From contig JADFIX010000122.1 of assembly GCA_022566435.1 (NCBI GenBank), forward strand, positions 1,440 through 8,323: a stretch of DNA of 6,884 nt. The letters run 5' to 3'. The DNA is from Planctomycetota bacterium. Lineage in GTDB: Bacteria > Planctomycetota > Phycisphaerae > UBA1845. The notes below the pieces were generated by a model. It searched no databases. It was given only the letters and a program-made list of their open reading frames with translations, and was not told the origin of the DNA. How positions within the stretch are numbered: the first letter of the stretch is position 1; every line of letters starts with the position of its first letter. This document shows, piece by piece, positions 5,782-6,884 of the stretch. Both the position numbers and the translations under genes were made by a program.

Positions 5782-6236
5782 GGATGAGGCACTACCACGC
5801 CATCTTGGGTACGGGCACCTTTGAGGGCAAGTAGACTCGGTATCACAGAACGTCCTTTAGTTCGAGATTTCCCAGTTATCGATCCTCGATCGGTCATCCT
5901 TTCCGAATAACCCACTTGATGCAACCCGAGGTCGCGGATTCCGCCGTGAACTACGACAATTTGCCCGCTCCATGGGGGTAATCCTACCCCTGCCGCCTCC
6001 GGAACAGCGATCCCTGCCCGTTTACGTGCGGCATTCACCTCTGCACCCACGAATCGCGAGCCTTCGTTCGGTCAACGCGTCAGCCGCGCTTCACCAACGG
6101 CGGGGCAAAATTCACAGGACGGACCGCGTCTACGTGTGTTCGTTAGATGGCAGGTCGTGGTCGGGCCGGTGCCGGAGTGGGGACAGAAATCCGCGAAGGC
6201 CTATGAAGGCTAGTGACGCTTCACGCTTGTATTTGC
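5782..6236. other. gene-free stretch between divergent genes, left part
   Basis: I find no credible protein in either strand; the open frames here are short, low in family-like pattern and rich in Arg/Ser/Pro, as expected of GC-rich noncoding DNA. No tRNA T-arm or rRNA pattern was seen. It should carry the promoter of the CLC gene; the best minus-strand match, TTGCCC-N17-CAAGAT around 5802-5830, is too weak to call. Two small perfect palindromes are present: CGATC/GATCG around CTC at 5880-5892, and GGGGTA/TACCCC around ATCC at 5975-5990. Either could be a regulator site or chance. Confidence 0.5.
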
Positions 6237-6314
6237 GGGTGGCATGGGCAAGCGCCAGCTTGCCCGTGCTGTTTATGAAGGAGACACGGGCAAACTTGTT
6301 TGCCCATGCCACCC
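6237..6314. repeat. REPIN/MITE-like double-hairpin element, 78 bp
   Basis: The outer ends are a perfect 15-bp inverted repeat, GGGTGGCATGGGCAA at 6237-6251 and its complement at 6300-6314. Each half is itself a hairpin: GGGCAAGC/GCTTGCCC (6246-6253/6258-6265, loop GCCA) and GGGCAAAC/GTTTGCCC (6288-6295/6298-6305, loop TT). Where the two halves differ, both bases of the pair have changed together (G-C versus A-T), so each hairpin has stayed perfect. Two inverted palindromic units flanking a short spacer is the architecture of REPINs, mobilised in trans by a TnpA-REP (RAYT) transposase. The GGTGGCATGGGCAAG core resembles repeats I recall from planctomycete genomes, but only a genome count can prove dispersal. 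No clear target-site duplication was seen. Confidence 0.75.
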
Positions 6315-6485
6315 TCGATGAACCCCTAAAAATAAGCTGCGACGTTGCACTAGGTCTTAATCAAGTCGGGCTTCGCACCACGAATTCAAGAGTACGCTGT
6401 GTCGATTCGTCCGGCGCGTAGCGGATGTTGCGCGATTTGTTACCCTAATCCATGTGCGAACAGGCCATCTAATCGGACTACTTTT
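6315..6485. other. 5' region of the MBL-fold gene, no gene seen
   Basis: This is the right part of the divergent gap. It holds no credible ORF, tRNA or terminator. It must contain the promoter of the hydrolase gene unless that gene is read from further upstream, but I see no hexamer pair with proper spacing that I would defend. Confidence 0.4.
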
Positions 6486-6491
6486 GGAAGG
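6486..6491 (+). promoter_or_regulatory. Shine-Dalgarno site of the MBL-fold gene
   Basis: GGAAGG lies nine bases before ATG 6501 and supports that start, which also begins exactly at the conserved first strand of the protein. Confidence 0.65.
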
Positions 6492-6500
6492 ACCGACATC

Positions 6501-6884
6501 ATGGGTGCGACAATTACCTGGCTGGGTCATGCCACTTTCAGGCTTACGCTGCCCGACGAACGAGTGATTCTGATCGATCCGTGGCTGAAGGGTAACCCTT
6601 CCTGTCCGCAAGAGTTGCAGAATCCGGCTCGTTGCGACCTGGTCTTCCTGACGCACGGTCATTCCGACCACGTGGCCGGCGTCTCGACGTTGATCGACGC
6701 GTTCGATCCGATCATCGTGGGCAACCTGGAGCTTTGCGGTGTGCTCGAAAAACAGCTCGGCAAGGGACGGTATAGCGGCATGAACACCGGAGGGGCGCAA
6801 ACGGTGGACGGCGTGCACGTATCGCTGACACAAGCGTTTCACTCGTCGAGCGTGGACTCGCCAAACGGGCCGCTATATGCCGGA
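6501..6884 (+). CDS. metal-dependent hydrolase, metallo-beta-lactamase fold (UPF0173-like), 5' part
   Basis: These are the first 128 codons of a gene that runs off the right edge. The product starts 'MGATITWLGHATFRLTL', the typical opening of UPF0173/UlaG-like hydrolases, followed by 'ILIDPWLKGNP'. The metal-binding signature LTHGHSDHVAG follows (H52, H54, D56, H57), and then 'QAFHSSS' with H114 as the likely third-histidine ligand. A full member would be about 225-240 residues, so the second half of the metal site is missing only because of the window edge. Proteins of this group bind two metals, usually Zn or Mn, and hydrolyse ester-type bonds, but the physiological substrate of UPF0173 proteins is generally unknown. 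The protein is cytoplasmic, with no signal peptide seen. The gene is divergent from the CLC gene across about 720-750 bases. Confidence 0.9.
   Translation, partial: MGATITWLGHATFRLTLPDERVILIDPWLKGNPSCPQELQNPARCDLVFLTHGHSDHVAGVSTLIDAFDPIIVGNLELCGVLEKQLGKGRYSGMNTGGAQTVDGVHVSLTQAFHSSSVDSPNGPLYAG

Noticed and set aside
5712..6050. 112-residue minus-strand open frame overlapping the start of the CLC gene
   Set aside because: It overlaps the CLC start in a different frame and shows no recognisable motif; probably chance.
5972..6421. 149-residue plus-strand open frame in the intergenic region
   Set aside because: It runs straight through the palindromic repeat element, lacks domain patterns and a ribosome site, and is rich in Arg and Ser as expected for noncoding GC-rich DNA.

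Overview
The window looks like a piece of a chromosome from a free-living, GC-rich bacterium, most probably a planctomycete (Planctomycetota, Pirellulales-like). This rests on the style of the proteins (an AMMECR1-type protein, a planctomycete-like CoaE next to Rho), a dispersed palindromic element whose core resembles repeats I associate with planctomycete genomes, and weak or absent Shine-Dalgarno sequences on several genes. The taxonomic call is inference. UGA is an ordinary stop here (coaE and rho both end in TGA), so the genetic code is standard.

Left part (1-1711, plus strand): the last 101 codons of an AMMECR1-domain protein (AmmeMemoRadiSam system protein A), then a small VOC/glyoxalase-fold protein, then a 323-base gap, then coaE (dephospho-CoA kinase, last step of coenzyme A synthesis). 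The gap is not empty. It has a good sigma70-type promoter (GTGACA-N17-TATAGT) with an AT-rich perfect palindrome just upstream. About 200 nt of potentially well-folded leader follow, ending in a short stem directly followed by six T, just before the coaE start. This could be a small RNA or an attenuator-type leader of coaE.

Middle (1784-3557, plus strand): rho, encoding a full transcription terminator factor with a long charged N-terminal extension and a strong AGGAGG ribosome site. It is followed 68 bases later by a 78-codon gene with an in-frame TGA at codon 11. Read as selenocysteine, the TGA gives a textbook SelW/Rdx protein with a CxxU redox motif, and a compact hairpin of bacterial SECIS type lies 16 bases after it. 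Standard ORF calling misses this gene. It is the most important observation in the window, and it predicts that the host has the SelA/SelB/SelC/SelD machinery.

Right part: a convergent minus-strand CLC-family chloride channel/antiporter (3655-5748) with two CBS domains and a TrkA-C-like tail. It keeps the gating glutamate and central tyrosine but has histidine in place of the selectivity-filter serine and isoleucine at the internal proton-glutamate position. Next comes a gene-free stretch of about 720-750 bases holding a 78-bp double-hairpin (REPIN/MITE-like) element. Last is the start of a metallo-beta-lactamase-fold hydrolase (UPF0173-like), cut by the window edge.

The genes do not form one pathway. 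They are housekeeping functions (CoA synthesis, transcription termination), redox (SelW) and ion transport, with the selenoprotein probably co-transcribed behind rho.
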